Of a DNA stretch of 64,000 bases, positions 12,577 to 23,600 are shown one piece after another. The stretch's first letter is position 1. Each line of letters begins with the position of its first letter. The stretch lies in contig OY783204.1 of NCBI GenBank assembly GCA_963678705.1, forward strand, positions 29,646,759 to 29,710,758, written 5' to 3'. Both the position numbers and the translations under genes were made by a program. Under the pieces are notes generated by a model that saw only the letters and a program-made list of their open reading frames with translations, searched no databases and was not told where the DNA came from. This DNA is from Panorpa germanica. Lineage: Eukaryota; Arthropoda; Insecta; Mecoptera; Panorpidae.

Positions 12577-13528
12577 TTTAACTTTATAATTTATTTGAGC
12601 AGGATTTAAATATTAACGGTTTTATTTTAAATAGATAGATATGCACGTGCACTGCACTAGATGCTCAGTTGCAGAATATTGTTCTTTGGCAACGTGAAGG
12701 TGACCTATAGGTCCAGCAACTACCCCGCCATTTAAGATATCGTATCACGCGCATGTTCGAATCGATTCCCCACAACATGAGTGGGTGGGAAGCTAAAGAA
12801 AATCCACCGTGGATGCTGGGAAAAGTAAGGAACGGGAAAATGGAAAATTACGTAAGAAATAGTAACTCTACAATATTTTGTATAAATTTTTTAATTTCAT
12901 TTATTGAGTTTCAATTTATTTTTGTTCCTGGCAGATATACTTCGTTTGATATTTTGAAGCATTATTAAAAATTATATACAGCCCTTTTTAAAATAAAATC
13001 CAGTCACATTTATCTACATATATCTCTGTAGCTTGGTGCTAAAGGGAATAATGTCCTTTTTTCTCTTTAAAATCTTAAATTTGTCAAAATAAAAAATATA
13101 TATTTATAGCGTCAGAACGACGGGCATGCGAAGGATGCGTTCTCATCGAAACGGAATTGCGTTGCAATCTTTAATTAAAAACTGCATGTATAAGGATGCT
13201 TACTCGGGAAAATCCTTAATTAAAGAAGGCGCCGAAGTTTCCAGGTCTACATAAGATCCAATCAAATAACTTGTAAATATCATAGTAGTTATCAATCGGA
13301 GTAGCTATCATTAAGATTTATACTGTATCATTTATTACGTTTCTATTTTTAAACAACAATAATTTTATTTAACAAAAAAACATAATGAATTTAGAAACAA
13401 AAGAATAATACTCAAAATTATAAATTTGGTTTGGTGTGGTTTGGCTGGGTCCTGTTTTCCAAAAAATCTTAAATATTTTATTGAATTTTAATTTATGTTG
13501 ATTTAAAAAATTATTATATAAAACAATT
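12577..13528. other. Intergenic region
   Basis: Holds the SLC17-like promoter side (minus) and the upstream side of the small gene at 13529 (plus). Only short unsupported open frames occur, for example 12753-12968. Nothing else assignable is visible. Confidence 0.6.
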
Positions 13529-13912
13529 ATGGCTGCGAAAAAACCTATTATAACTCAAGAAAAAGAAAAAATTAATTTCTGGCCAGGATTTCCTGAATTG
13601 GATCGTTATGATGTTGATAAGTATCCAAGTTATACGAACCTGTGTCTTCCCTATTGCGTGGTTTGTCGCCAAAGATACTCGAGATGCCATCTTAAGCACA
13701 CGATGCAGTTTGAGAAGGAGTTGAAGATGATTGAGATGATGCAATCCAAGGCACTGGATGGAGTACGAATTCACAGAGAGTTCACCAGAGGAATTATTAG
13801 CCCATTGATGAAGTGGAAATATCAACGAGAACGCGCAAACCCTGACCCGTTGACCCCGAGGGAAAGATGGCACTTGGAAGAGCATGTCTTAATAGAAAAC
13901 ATTACATCTTAA
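13529..13912 (+). CDS. Small uncharacterised basic protein with Cys/His cluster
   Basis: Single-exon frame of 127 residues starting at ATG 13529 in context aattATGgc. I do not recognise the family. Visible: an N-terminal region with NFWPGFPELDRYDV, then a cluster C-x2-C-x2-C-x6-C-H-x2-H around residues 40-56 that could bind a metal or form disulfides, then a charged helical segment and a Lys/Arg/Glu-rich end (RERANPDPLTPRERWHLEEH). There is no signal peptide or membrane helix, so it is probably intracellular. The composition is protein-like, and the opposite strand is also open for 123 codons, which I treat as a shadow. It could be an intronless lineage-specific gene or a retrocopy; no sister exon was found. 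Confidence 0.65.
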   Translation: MAAKKPIITQEKEKINFWPGFPELDRYDVDKYPSYTNLCLPYCVVCRQRYSRCHLKHTMQFEKELKMIEMMQSKALDGVRIHREFTRGIISPLMKWKYQRERANPDPLTPRERWHLEEHVLIENITS

Positions 13913-14379
13913 TGTCATTTTTAGGTGAAATAGTAAATTGTAGACGTAGAACAAATTAAATATCACATGCTTGTTAAAAGTGTTGCCTACAAGATATAGG
14001 TAGGCGTGTTTTACTCACTACAGATATTACTTTAAATTTAATATATGAGTAAATTATACAACAAATTAATAAATCATCCTTACGCAATAACGTGCCACGT
14101 ATTTTAAACAATGAGTAATTAGCATATCATTTTGAGGATGGGCGTCCCATTGAAAAACAAGGCTAATTAAAACAAATATTATAAAATAAATATTGAATTT
14201 ACGAAGTTCCTGTTATTACAAATTGTTTTAATAGCAGTCAGTTTTGTGCATTTTGATCTTTATTTGGTTTTTTAATAAATAATAAATTGATTTATTAAGG
14301 ATCTACATCTATCTAGTTATAAAACATTAATTTTATGGTTTAACAGATAGACTAAAGATGTTTTGTTATCTTTTGTATG

Positions 14380-14706
14380 TATGAATTGGTGTACATGAAT
14401 ACTATTTTGCTTTGGGAGTGGTATTGTTGGCTGGAGGTTCCAGTTATCTCGCGAAGTCATGTTACCTTATTTGGAACAAGACATTTGTCAGCAAGGTGGA
14501 GGAGAGACCTGGAGAACCGGTCGGAGGAGCGGAAACCGTACATTCGCTGTGTATCAGCATTTTGAAGTACTGTATGTCTACTTGTACTAGCAATCGAGGT
14601 TCAAATGAGGACAATGGCTGGAATATTCAATTTTCTATATATGTATTTCCTAAGGGAATGCAACCGATTAACCAGAAAATTTTGGAAGCTATTAAGTATA
14701 CCTTGA
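14380..14706 (+). other. Open, moderately GC-rich segment of unknown nature
   Basis: A frame of about 110 codons without ATG in the better-looking reading (LGVVLLAGGSSYLA... in its first part) runs into the inverted-repeat element at 14710. The first 190 bases are GC-richer than the flanks. No splice sites or family were recognised. It may be a decayed exon or chance. Confidence 0.2.
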
Positions 14707-14709
14707 AAT

Positions 14710-15017
14710 GGGCTTGTGTCCTCATTTTTTAGTGGTCGATTTTTCGATTGAAATTGATATTAATAAATGTGTATTGGCGTGTCTATTTTATTAAATATCT
14801 AAATATTGACAGAGAAATAGCAATTAAAAGTTTGAATTGTAGTTTTAGCGCTAGAAATGATCGGCCATATTTGTATAATGTGAAATACATTTTAACGTTA
14901 GTTATTTGTTGAGTAGGTCAGTGCTGTGGTAATGTTCTGTAGCTGTTGGTAGTCAAATAATCAAGTCAAATCAAAGAATAATAAGTTTTTATTTTATTTA
15001 GCATAGGACACAAGCCC
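14710..15017. mobile_element. Small inverted-repeat element (MITE-like), complete copy
   Basis: About 308 bp bounded by perfect 13-bp inverted repeats: GGGCTTGTGTCCT at 14710-14722 and AGGACACAAGCCC at 15005-15017. The repeats extend as AT/AT on both sides, so a 2-bp target duplication cannot be separated from the repeat. There is no coding frame. A second copy lacking the right end lies at 45192-45473 on the same strand. The autonomous parent is not visible. Confidence 0.75.
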
Positions 15018-18000
15018 ATTATAGGTATGAGCAGTATTGGATCAACCAAAAGGCAAGTAATGAATAAATGTGTGTCCAGTTGGACTATTATCTTTCTCTT
15101 AATCGACTTTACTATTTATTCAATTTGCAATATTGTATGTGCTGCAACTACATATAAACATAGCAGTTGTCAGACCTCAGACATGTCTGTATTTAAGAAT
15201 TTATAAATGACATGTTTTCCTGCATTACGGTTGGCCTGGCATTGATTAGAACTGCTTTTAATCCATATTAAAAACTTGTAGGACCTTAAATGATAAATTC
15301 CAGAAGTAATAAAAACAATGGAATTAACTTTGTCGTCGCAGACGGAGATGGAGACGTACATATACACAAACACGTATTCTTGGAAGTTAAAATGTTTAAA
15401 CGGTTTTTATGTTATTCGTACATTTATTAACTACAATTTACGGTAAATATGGAGCTTTTCTTGATTTGTAACAGTCCTGTCTAGTTGTTAATAAAATTGT
15501 ACTGCTTCGCATCGTAAACGTAATTAAAATTACAAATACGAAACCAAATCATCATAAAAAAGGGTACAGTATAGCTGATAAATATTACTCTAGATTTGTA
15601 TTTATAACTATAACTGATTATTTTTTAATGAGTATATTTTTTGGCGACAGTGTCGGCAAGATTATAAAACTGTGGGAGAATTATATCCCGTTGCGTACAG
15701 AAATTTCTTTCATGTCTGCTTGTTATTAAATATAATTAAAATGCTTTTTCTTTTAATTATTGAAGAATAGTAGCTCTATGTAAACTCGACTTAATCAGCT
15801 GCCAAGGAACTGCATCCCACGAGTTGTCGAACTTAACCGCTTGATTTTAATTAGTGATTCTGTAATCAACGATTAACTATTAATTAAAATGGCAGGATAA
15901 CGCAGAGCTGGATTGCTCTCCGTTCAATCGCTTGACATGTACATTAAGTGGGTTTGAAACGCATAAATAATTGAAGTGTTATCATTGATTGAGTAGTCAG
16001 TCCTATTTTTAATCAATAGGAGAGCGGGGTACCTCGGGGAAACGTTGCGGGGCAGTCTTCATATCATATACAATATATATCGCGTAAAGATTAATGATTG
16101 GGATTAATAATTCTTCTCGAGAACAAGTGAATCCCATCTTTTCGTCATGATGGCATCAACCGGTCGGACTCGCAACATTTGAACGAATGCAATCGAGTCG
16201 AGTATCGCGTTTGCCGAGCGGCACTAAGCCTGAGACCAACACCGACTGCGACTCCAGCAAATACAACTTTGAATTGAACACAAACTTGTTCCGACCTGTA
16301 CAACGGCTGGCATAAAATAACGAGTAGTACGAGTAGTGTGCAAATCAACCAGCAAGCAAAGAGTAAAGAAAGGTTTTTTCTGTCTTGTCGTTGGTTGGGT
16401 TTGGATTTGGATTGTCCACAAGTTTGCGTTACGTTATGGCGATGTTCTTTTCGTATCCAGTTGAATTCCTAGACCGTAAACATAAAGAATGGAACAGAAA
16501 GTATTTTCTAAACGAACAATAGTTATAAAATATCTATTTTGTATTTAATTTTTATTTAAATGTAAATCTAGTGTATAACTTATAACTTTTAAAACATATT
16601 TATGAAATTGTTTGTGATTATTGAATAGTGGATAAATTTGCTGTTGCTTTTGGATTATTTTCTCAAAAGGTTTGTACTTTTTAATTCACTTGTTACATTT
16701 ACCATAAAGATAACATGAATATTGTTTGATTGAACAAACCGCATAGTATTTCTATATTTAATTAATTCATGCCGCTTAAAACTATTGAATCCCTCTGATA
16801 AGAGGATTGGATGAGGTTTTATGTTCAGAGGGAGCGCATGCTATTTAACGAGCTTGATACGATGTATACAAATAGTATAGTTAAAAAAATTCACACATGA
16901 AAATAGAAAAATAAACCAGCTACTAAATAGCATGTGCATTGTACTGTATATACCTACTACTAGGTAGGATTTACTCGAGAATAGCATGATTTCGTGCTAC
17001 CTACTAGCATGTGTATACTTTGGGTTATCTAAATCAAAGATTTTAGTGCGTGATTAATTCCCTTATTTTAAACTAAATTTCTGGATATTGTATAATGACA
17101 AAACGTAACATTCACTCGAAATTATACGTAAAATTAGAATATTTATCCTGATAAACACAGTTACGTGTATTTAAGGTTTATCTAAGATAACAACAGATTT
17201 CTGTTCATAAACAATTTTACCTAATTATATTTTTGATAAAAATTTTAAGATCTCTTTTTAGCGGGTGTAATTCTTTTGACAACAAATACAGTTAGAATAA
17301 TATAACGTCTAGTTTACACAAAGGTGTCATTTACGTAATAATTATATAGCACCTACGTTATATATATAAATGCTTATGTGTTCCTTAGATACAAAAAGTC
17401 ATTAAAATTTTTAAACGTTAATTTAATGTATGTATATCTAAAACTACAGATTTATTTTTACTATACGTGCTTTACCAATACCGAGCCTGTTTTTCTGACA
17501 TTCAAAACGCCTCGTAGGTGTCGGGTAGATATAGCTGACACACAGTCAGCCAAAATAGAATATAATAGAAAAAATAAGGTGTTTGTTTGTTTGAATTGGT
17601 AATAATCATTAACCAGGAATCTACAATAATTAATTACATTAATTAAATATTTAAAAGTGCTTATAATATTACCATCAGTTTTAAATCATCGTCGTGTTTT
17701 AGAACTACGCTAGGTGCAGTTGGTTCTATATACATATGTACGCGTTATACATAATATTTTTTGTAGACAACCGCAAGTAAAGCGATATTTAAGCCGGTCA
17801 ATGTAACTTAGTAATCCAATCTCGAAGTGATAACTAGTGGGATGTAGTGAAAGTTGCAAGAGAATTATTATAACTAGATTCTGCATTTATTGTATTTTTA
17901 AATTGTCATTATCATTTTATAGTCCGGTAAACAATTAAATGCATACAATTATAGTGTTATTTAAAAAAAAAACTTTGCATAATTATTGAGACTCTTATAT

Positions 18001-19024
18001 GGTGATAACATGGGAATTAATTAGACTATGATATTAATATTTTAATGCTGTATTTAATATAAGATTAATTCATTCATTGTTTCATAAAAAACTAAAAAGG
18101 TTGAATATGGTAGAAAGTAGTGGTAAAGATCTAGAGGGCGGTAAAAACGGTGCTCGCCTAAGTAGAAGAAATTTCATAAGAAAACTATATCATGTTCATG
18201 ACCCTCTGGTTCTTTTTGACATTTTTTTGGTGTTTACAAGAATTATCTAAAAAGTACAATTACAATAATTTGATTAATAAAGAATCCTAACTGGGGGCTT
18301 CCAACTAAACGATGCCCTAGACTTCAGGCTTGCTGTAAATTCAATAAGTAATCTCTTTTCATTTTCAAGTAGCGTCTTTATGTCTAAATAACACAAGGAA
18401 TTCAGATTATTTTGGGGAATCAAATCATCTTAACAGTTTGTACCGAGAATTGGGTAATTAATTCCTCGTACAAATAATAAAGAGGCCAAGCCGTTAAGGC
18501 ATAAACACTACGGATTGAAACACAAATTATGATTTTATATTTTTGATAAATTGTATGTGTCAGAAATTCTAAAATGACGCAACAAAACCTTGTAGTTTAG
18601 GCTGCCGAGTCAGCTTCAGCGTCTGCGTCAGCGAGAGTGGCTAGCGTTCGATCACTAGATGCAAGGTTATGGCTCCAATAAGTGTTTGTCCAAGTCCAAC
18701 GTAAGCAGCAGCCAAACCAGTAAAGAACGCGTGGCGGACACACGTCTCTTGTAACTAGATCATATCCAATAATCTATTCAACATTTTCGTGCTCTGATAT
18801 TTAAACATTAAAGAAAGGGCTCAGCCAAGTGAATGGTAAATACTTAATGCGATGACGAAGACAGACTAAATACTAAAATATAAAAGCCTTTGCTTTAAAA
18901 TTACAAACTGCCAAAAGTGCAGAATTTTGAGTGATGTTTTGAAATTAGTCGAATAACTAGTGGGTACATAGTTTTGTAATTGTAATGGATCTGTTACACT
19001 GGTACAACTTACCTCCGAACAACA
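15018..19024. other. Gene-poor stretch upstream of the 20.6-26.3 kb gene
   Basis: No gene supported. A GC-richer tract at about 16020-16440 may hold a promoter or a non-coding first exon of the plus-strand gene at 20614, whose ATG lies directly behind a splice acceptor. A decayed coding fragment is listed at 18601-18757. The remainder is AT-rich with only short frames. Confidence 0.5.
18601..18757 (-). pseudogene. Decayed coding-like fragment
   Basis: The minus strand reads HAFFTGLAAAYVGLGQTL and then a stop in one frame. A second frame stays open to a plausible C-terminus, LATLADADAEADSAA followed by stop. The protein-like composition split over two frames suggests a frameshifted exon or retrocopy. 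I cannot name the family, and there is no start codon or convincing splice acceptor. Confidence 0.3.
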
Positions 19025-19246
19025 TCCCAGTAAACAATTTGGTGAAGTGACGTTTCTATCACTATTGCACTTCAATTATAGTTCGTATCAACTTTATCTT
19101 CATTTGTATTTCGACATATGGAGTGGTTTCGCCATTTGTAGCCGATAAAATGGACATTTCATATGAACGACTGAATTGTAAATGAGTTCTTTCATGACAA
19201 AAAATATAAATATGATGGCAAAGTGACACCAAAATGTTTACTGGGA
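19025..19246. mobile_element. Small inverted-repeat element (222 bp)
   Basis: Terminal inverted repeats TCCCAGTAAACA (19025-19036) and TGTTTACTGGGA (19235-19246) are perfect, and similarity continues for about 8 further bases with one mismatch (ATTTGGTG against TTTTGGTG). There is no coding capacity of its own. The left 25 bases recur at 19893. No target duplication could be identified. Confidence 0.65.
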
Positions 19247-19892
19247 ACGTATTGTTAAGAGATGTTCTAAATTTTCTACAAATTGTTATATAAATATAGA
19301 AATCAACTTGAATTCGAAGGTATTTACCATCATAGATATCACAGTTTAGAAATTGTGTTACAGTGTGGCCGTTCCTTAACATAGTGAGGAAATTATACGA
19401 GGTGACTGCATCAAAAAAACTGGAATAGACAACGAACCCGTTAAGTTCGTTAATTCATTCTACTATTTGTATTTTTACTAAAAACAGTACATTGTATTCA
19501 TTTCTGTTTAACTACTTTTGTCTACATTCATCAGTGTTTCTATTGGCATTGCAAATTTAACTATTAAATTGAAATGATCGGAGTTGTGAGCAAATTACAA
19601 CAAATTATACGTATAGCAAATGTTTTCTCTCCACTGAATGGAATAATTAGACGCTACCGGACCATGGAGGATGCGTACCGCGTTTGCATCGACGTCCACG
19701 TCCACGTCCACCTCGTTCTCATAGAGAAAATTAATGATATAAAGGAGGTTGCTTTTACATTTAAATTTATGCACAACTTTACGCATACGCGCAATGTTAA
19801 TTCACGTGTAAATGGATCAATGCGTATGCGTGGGTCATTTTAAATATATATGCGAACGACAGTGCTGGATTAGGGTTTAGGCACAAGAAATA

Positions 19893-19955
19893 TCCCAGTA
19901 AACAATTTGGTGAAGTGTCCTATTTGGTGAAGTTCGAGTCACTCGTACAATTCAA
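19893..19955. repeat. Partial copy of the TCCCAGTAAACA element
   Basis: The first 25 bases match the left end of the element at 19025 exactly, then diverge. No matching right end follows. The motif ATTTGGTGAAG is repeated twice locally. Confidence 0.5.
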
Positions 19956-19997
19956 TTCTAACGCTTTACAAGTTCGAAGCAACAACACAGAAACCAA

Positions 19998-20140
19998 TTT
20001 TAGTTAAAATTTATTCCCTACCTGTCAAGATTTTGTGAAATAAAATCTGATATATGTAGTCTTAGCAAGTTCGTTAATAGTTCAAAAGTGGTACACAAAA
20101 GTCGCTTTTAGTTAAAATTCATTCTCTACCTGTCACAGAT
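19998..20140. repeat. Two diverged direct repeats
   Basis: The segment TTTTAGTTAAAATTTATTCC plus CTACCTGTCA near 19998-20028 recurs with two changes near 20105-20137, a spacing of about 107 bases. Surrounding words such as AAGTTCG also repeat, suggesting an old tandem duplication. Confidence 0.45.
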
Positions 20141-20245
20141 TTTTCAGATACGATATCGTATAGAGGCTGGTGATTTAACAAATTTACTTAATCGTAATTC
20201 AATTTATTCCAGGTCAAAATTGTTATATGGATTTAAGGTTTAACT

Positions 20246-20345
20246 AATATAATAGTTATAATACTATAAAATATTATATAATAACTATATATAAATAATA
20301 TAATACTATATATATAATATATAATACTATAATAATTATAAGTTA
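20246..20345. repeat. AT-only self-complementary tract
   Basis: About 100 bases almost entirely of A and T with repeated AATACTATA-like and TATATA words in both orientations, able to fold on itself. Non-coding. Confidence 0.6.
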
Positions 20346-20613
20346 TCTGTTACGCAAACAATGTTACCTAATATACAAAATTTTATTACAGATTTTACTA
20401 CGTTTTTGAAAAATAAATCTTTTTGCTTATAAATTTCTATTTTAGGATTACAAAAACTTAAAAAGTTCTTTTGAAAAATTACAGGGTTATAAAGTATATT
20501 TACTAAGACTTTTTTTTAATTAATCAATTTTAGGTTTCGTTTAGGTAAAAATGACATGAATGTAAGGTAACATCCAAGTTTTATGTCGATAAAAGTATAT
20601 ATTACTTTTAGAA

Positions 20614-23600
20614 ATGGAACTAGTAGTAGCTCACCCTGGCGGTGGTAATACCGGAACCCCCTTCCAAAGACACGACGTAAGAGAATGGCACCATGTGGAC
20701 CCCCGTACGGGGGATCTGATGTGCGGGAGACTCGAAGCTGACAGATGGAGCACAGGTCCCAATAATCGTTACGGCAAGGTTTGTAACCCAATATACTTTA
20801 AAACTTAGTTTAAATCGATACTAAATATTTATTTTTTTACAGGTAGTAGATTCCAGAAATCTCACTGGACCTGACGGTCGCCTTCAAACACAACGCAAAC
20901 AACTGGAAGTGCTGCAAACACGAACGTCGGAAGGAAGTCTCCAGGTAGTTAGGTCAAAAACAGTTTCCTCCACAAGGTGGAGTAGTAATCATGGACAGGA
21001 TCACAGTGGTGTTAGTAACAAAACGCAACCAATGAAGTTGACAAACGCTTTCCCGGAAAACTTTGAAGATATCAAAATGCAGGTTAGTAGCTACGATGCA
21101 TGAACAAGCTGTGTGACATTATTATAATAAAAGTTAATTAAATCGAGTCGTATAATTATCATATTATTATTTATGATTTAATTATTATCTCGTGAATAAG
21201 ATCTGAGAGGGTGTAGCAGCGTAACACCTTTGGACGAGGTTTACCAGTTGTATTACATAATGTTAAACGGATACAGCGAAGGCCGGACAGCTGAAATTCA
21301 TTTCTTATATTAATGCCTAAGATATGACAGCGGTATGGTATATGATTATGCATTTAACTAAACACTCTTTGTGAGTGTGTCGCCTGACGCGCGCCCGAAG
21401 GACAACAGTCCGATGTATGTGTGTACGGTGCGAGTCATAGAATGCAAAACAATTAATTAACACACCAGCACAGTACAGTAGCTCACTTGGAGTTGATGAT
21501 TCAGGTTGTGTAGTCAACAGTTCTGTCATAAATGAACTATGTTTGATAATATTTTGTTGGTACTAACTGCAATTGTTTGTTTCAGAAACATCGCCCACTA
21601 AATGTAACATCTAAACGAATAAACGATATCGTAGGCGACAGTAACTCTGCAGTGACGTATTGCCCGCCTCCGCAGAATCGCACCTCCTCGCCGCAGGTCA
21701 ATAACGTCATAGATAACCAGCCGGTGTCAAATGGTCCGTCCACAGCCCGTAGTAACTCCACGGAAGATCTGTCCAGCCTAGAAAGAAACGAAGACGATTA
21801 CGAACAGATAGGGGAATGGCGGCGAATCTCTAAAATACGCAGGTCTCTTCAATTCCCCAGAACGTCAAAGCCGACTCCTACAATTCGCAGACCACCAGAC
21901 CTCCCAGAGAATCTTGTGAGTGTATCGAAGATACGACAGGAGCTCGAGAACGCTAAGAGGTTGGGCAGCTCCACCGTGGGAAAACCCGCAGATTCTGTAA
22001 CGCTAAACAGTATTCTGCAGAATTTTAGCGATGCTACTTCAGAAACCAGCGTGGGTAAACACACCTCAACAACAGATGCAACACGATTGAAGTCGAACTC
22101 CGCCGAAACCAGTGCAAAACGTCATTCGTTTATCACAGTGGATTCTTTAAAAGATATGCGGGGGCGGTTGCGGCGCTTAAGCAATGAATCAGGTTCCACG
22201 GAGCTGATGCACTCAGATGCAGATGACAGTATCATAACGGAAGAGCCAGAACGCGCGGAAGAAATGCAACCCGACCAAGGAAAATCTCGTGTGCGGTCAT
22301 ATGTCTTTGGAATGGAATCGAGCTTAAATACCGGTAGCTTAGAATCACGAAAATCACGCGAAAATGATGATTGGCATATTAGAAGGAAATCGTACGGTTT
22401 TGAAGGCGTCTTACCACAACATGCCGAGCAAATTTCTCGAGCTGACATTTCCACGGATAGCGGTATTTACCATTCTACGGAACTTAATTCTACGTATGAA
22501 GGTATATAACTCTTATTTTATTATCTTTTTTTTCAACATTTTGGTACATATTATACAATTGTTTTTTAAAGGTACAATTCCTCTGCGCGGCACAGTTATT
22601 ACTCTAGGAAAGAACTATGAAGCGAATCTTTATCGAATGAACGAATATCGACCTTCGACGAGCCAAGGTGGTGTTGTAACGACGATTCCCGTGACGCAAA
22701 CCTCGCCGATGCTGGGCAAACGGCTGTTTCATCGACAATTATCGGAAGGAACGACAATGAGCGTCGAATCGCAAATCGCTGCCTCTCCAAAGCGACATTC
22801 AATAGCAACCGATGAATCGAGATACTTGAAACGAAATGATGAGAACGGGTACAATGTGACACAATTTGATGAAGATGATAACATGTCACTTCAAGGTAAA
22901 GGAAATAAGAAAGTTGTATTCAGTAAAACGGAAGTTCATTTCGCTGCCGACAGCGGCAGAGTTAATATTGTAGAGACTGATGAAAAACCACCACCTACAC
23001 AAAACTTTAGAAGGCGAAGACGAAATTCCTCTAATTCTATTTCACCTCCTGAAAGCAGTAAGTCAAATCTTCCTTTAATACATTTCGGAGATACGGACCA
23101 GGCAAAATTTGCAGAAGAAAAGAGAAGTATAGAACGTTTTACTGAAACGGAAATAGTACCTCCAGCAAATCCTTTTAGTAATTTAGAAGCGGAAGACGAT
23201 CAACGAAGAGGTATTTTAAAAAACAAACCGATACGTCCTAAGTCTTATCACTTAGGAGAGGAGCCTGGCATCAGTGAAGGAGTTTGGGGAATTCGTCTTA
23301 AATCTATAGGTGCTAATGTGTTGGATACAAATGACTCGGAATCTTCATTAGCTTCGTCGTTTCCAACAGTTAAACAAAATAGTTTCACCTCAACATCAAA
23401 AACAGATTTTTTCTTAGACACGAATGAAAGTGAAGTAGTGGCTCAACAGAGCTCTTGGACGGTTGCTGATCGAATTCGAGCAGTTGAAGAAAAGAAGACA
23501 GGTGGATTTTCAACCAAAATTAATTTTGGTTCTGGTGAACCCATTGTAGAAAGTCGTGTACCTAATTGGTCTCCTACGCCACTGAAAGGTAAATGTCTTT

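Noticed and set aside
12754..12780. tRNA T-loop-like GTTCGAATC
   Set aside because: No acceptor stem, D-arm or anticodon arm can be paired around it.
13514..13885. 123-codon minus-strand frame
   Set aside because: Antisense to the small gene at 13529, with a Phe/Ile/His-rich end typical of shadow translation; the plus frame has the better composition.
19062..19382. 106-codon minus-strand frame
   Set aside because: Runs across one end of the 222-bp inverted-repeat element into flanking DNA, with no family similarity or splice context.
22122..22454. 110-codon minus-strand frame
   Set aside because: Antisense shadow of exon 3 of the large plus-strand gene.
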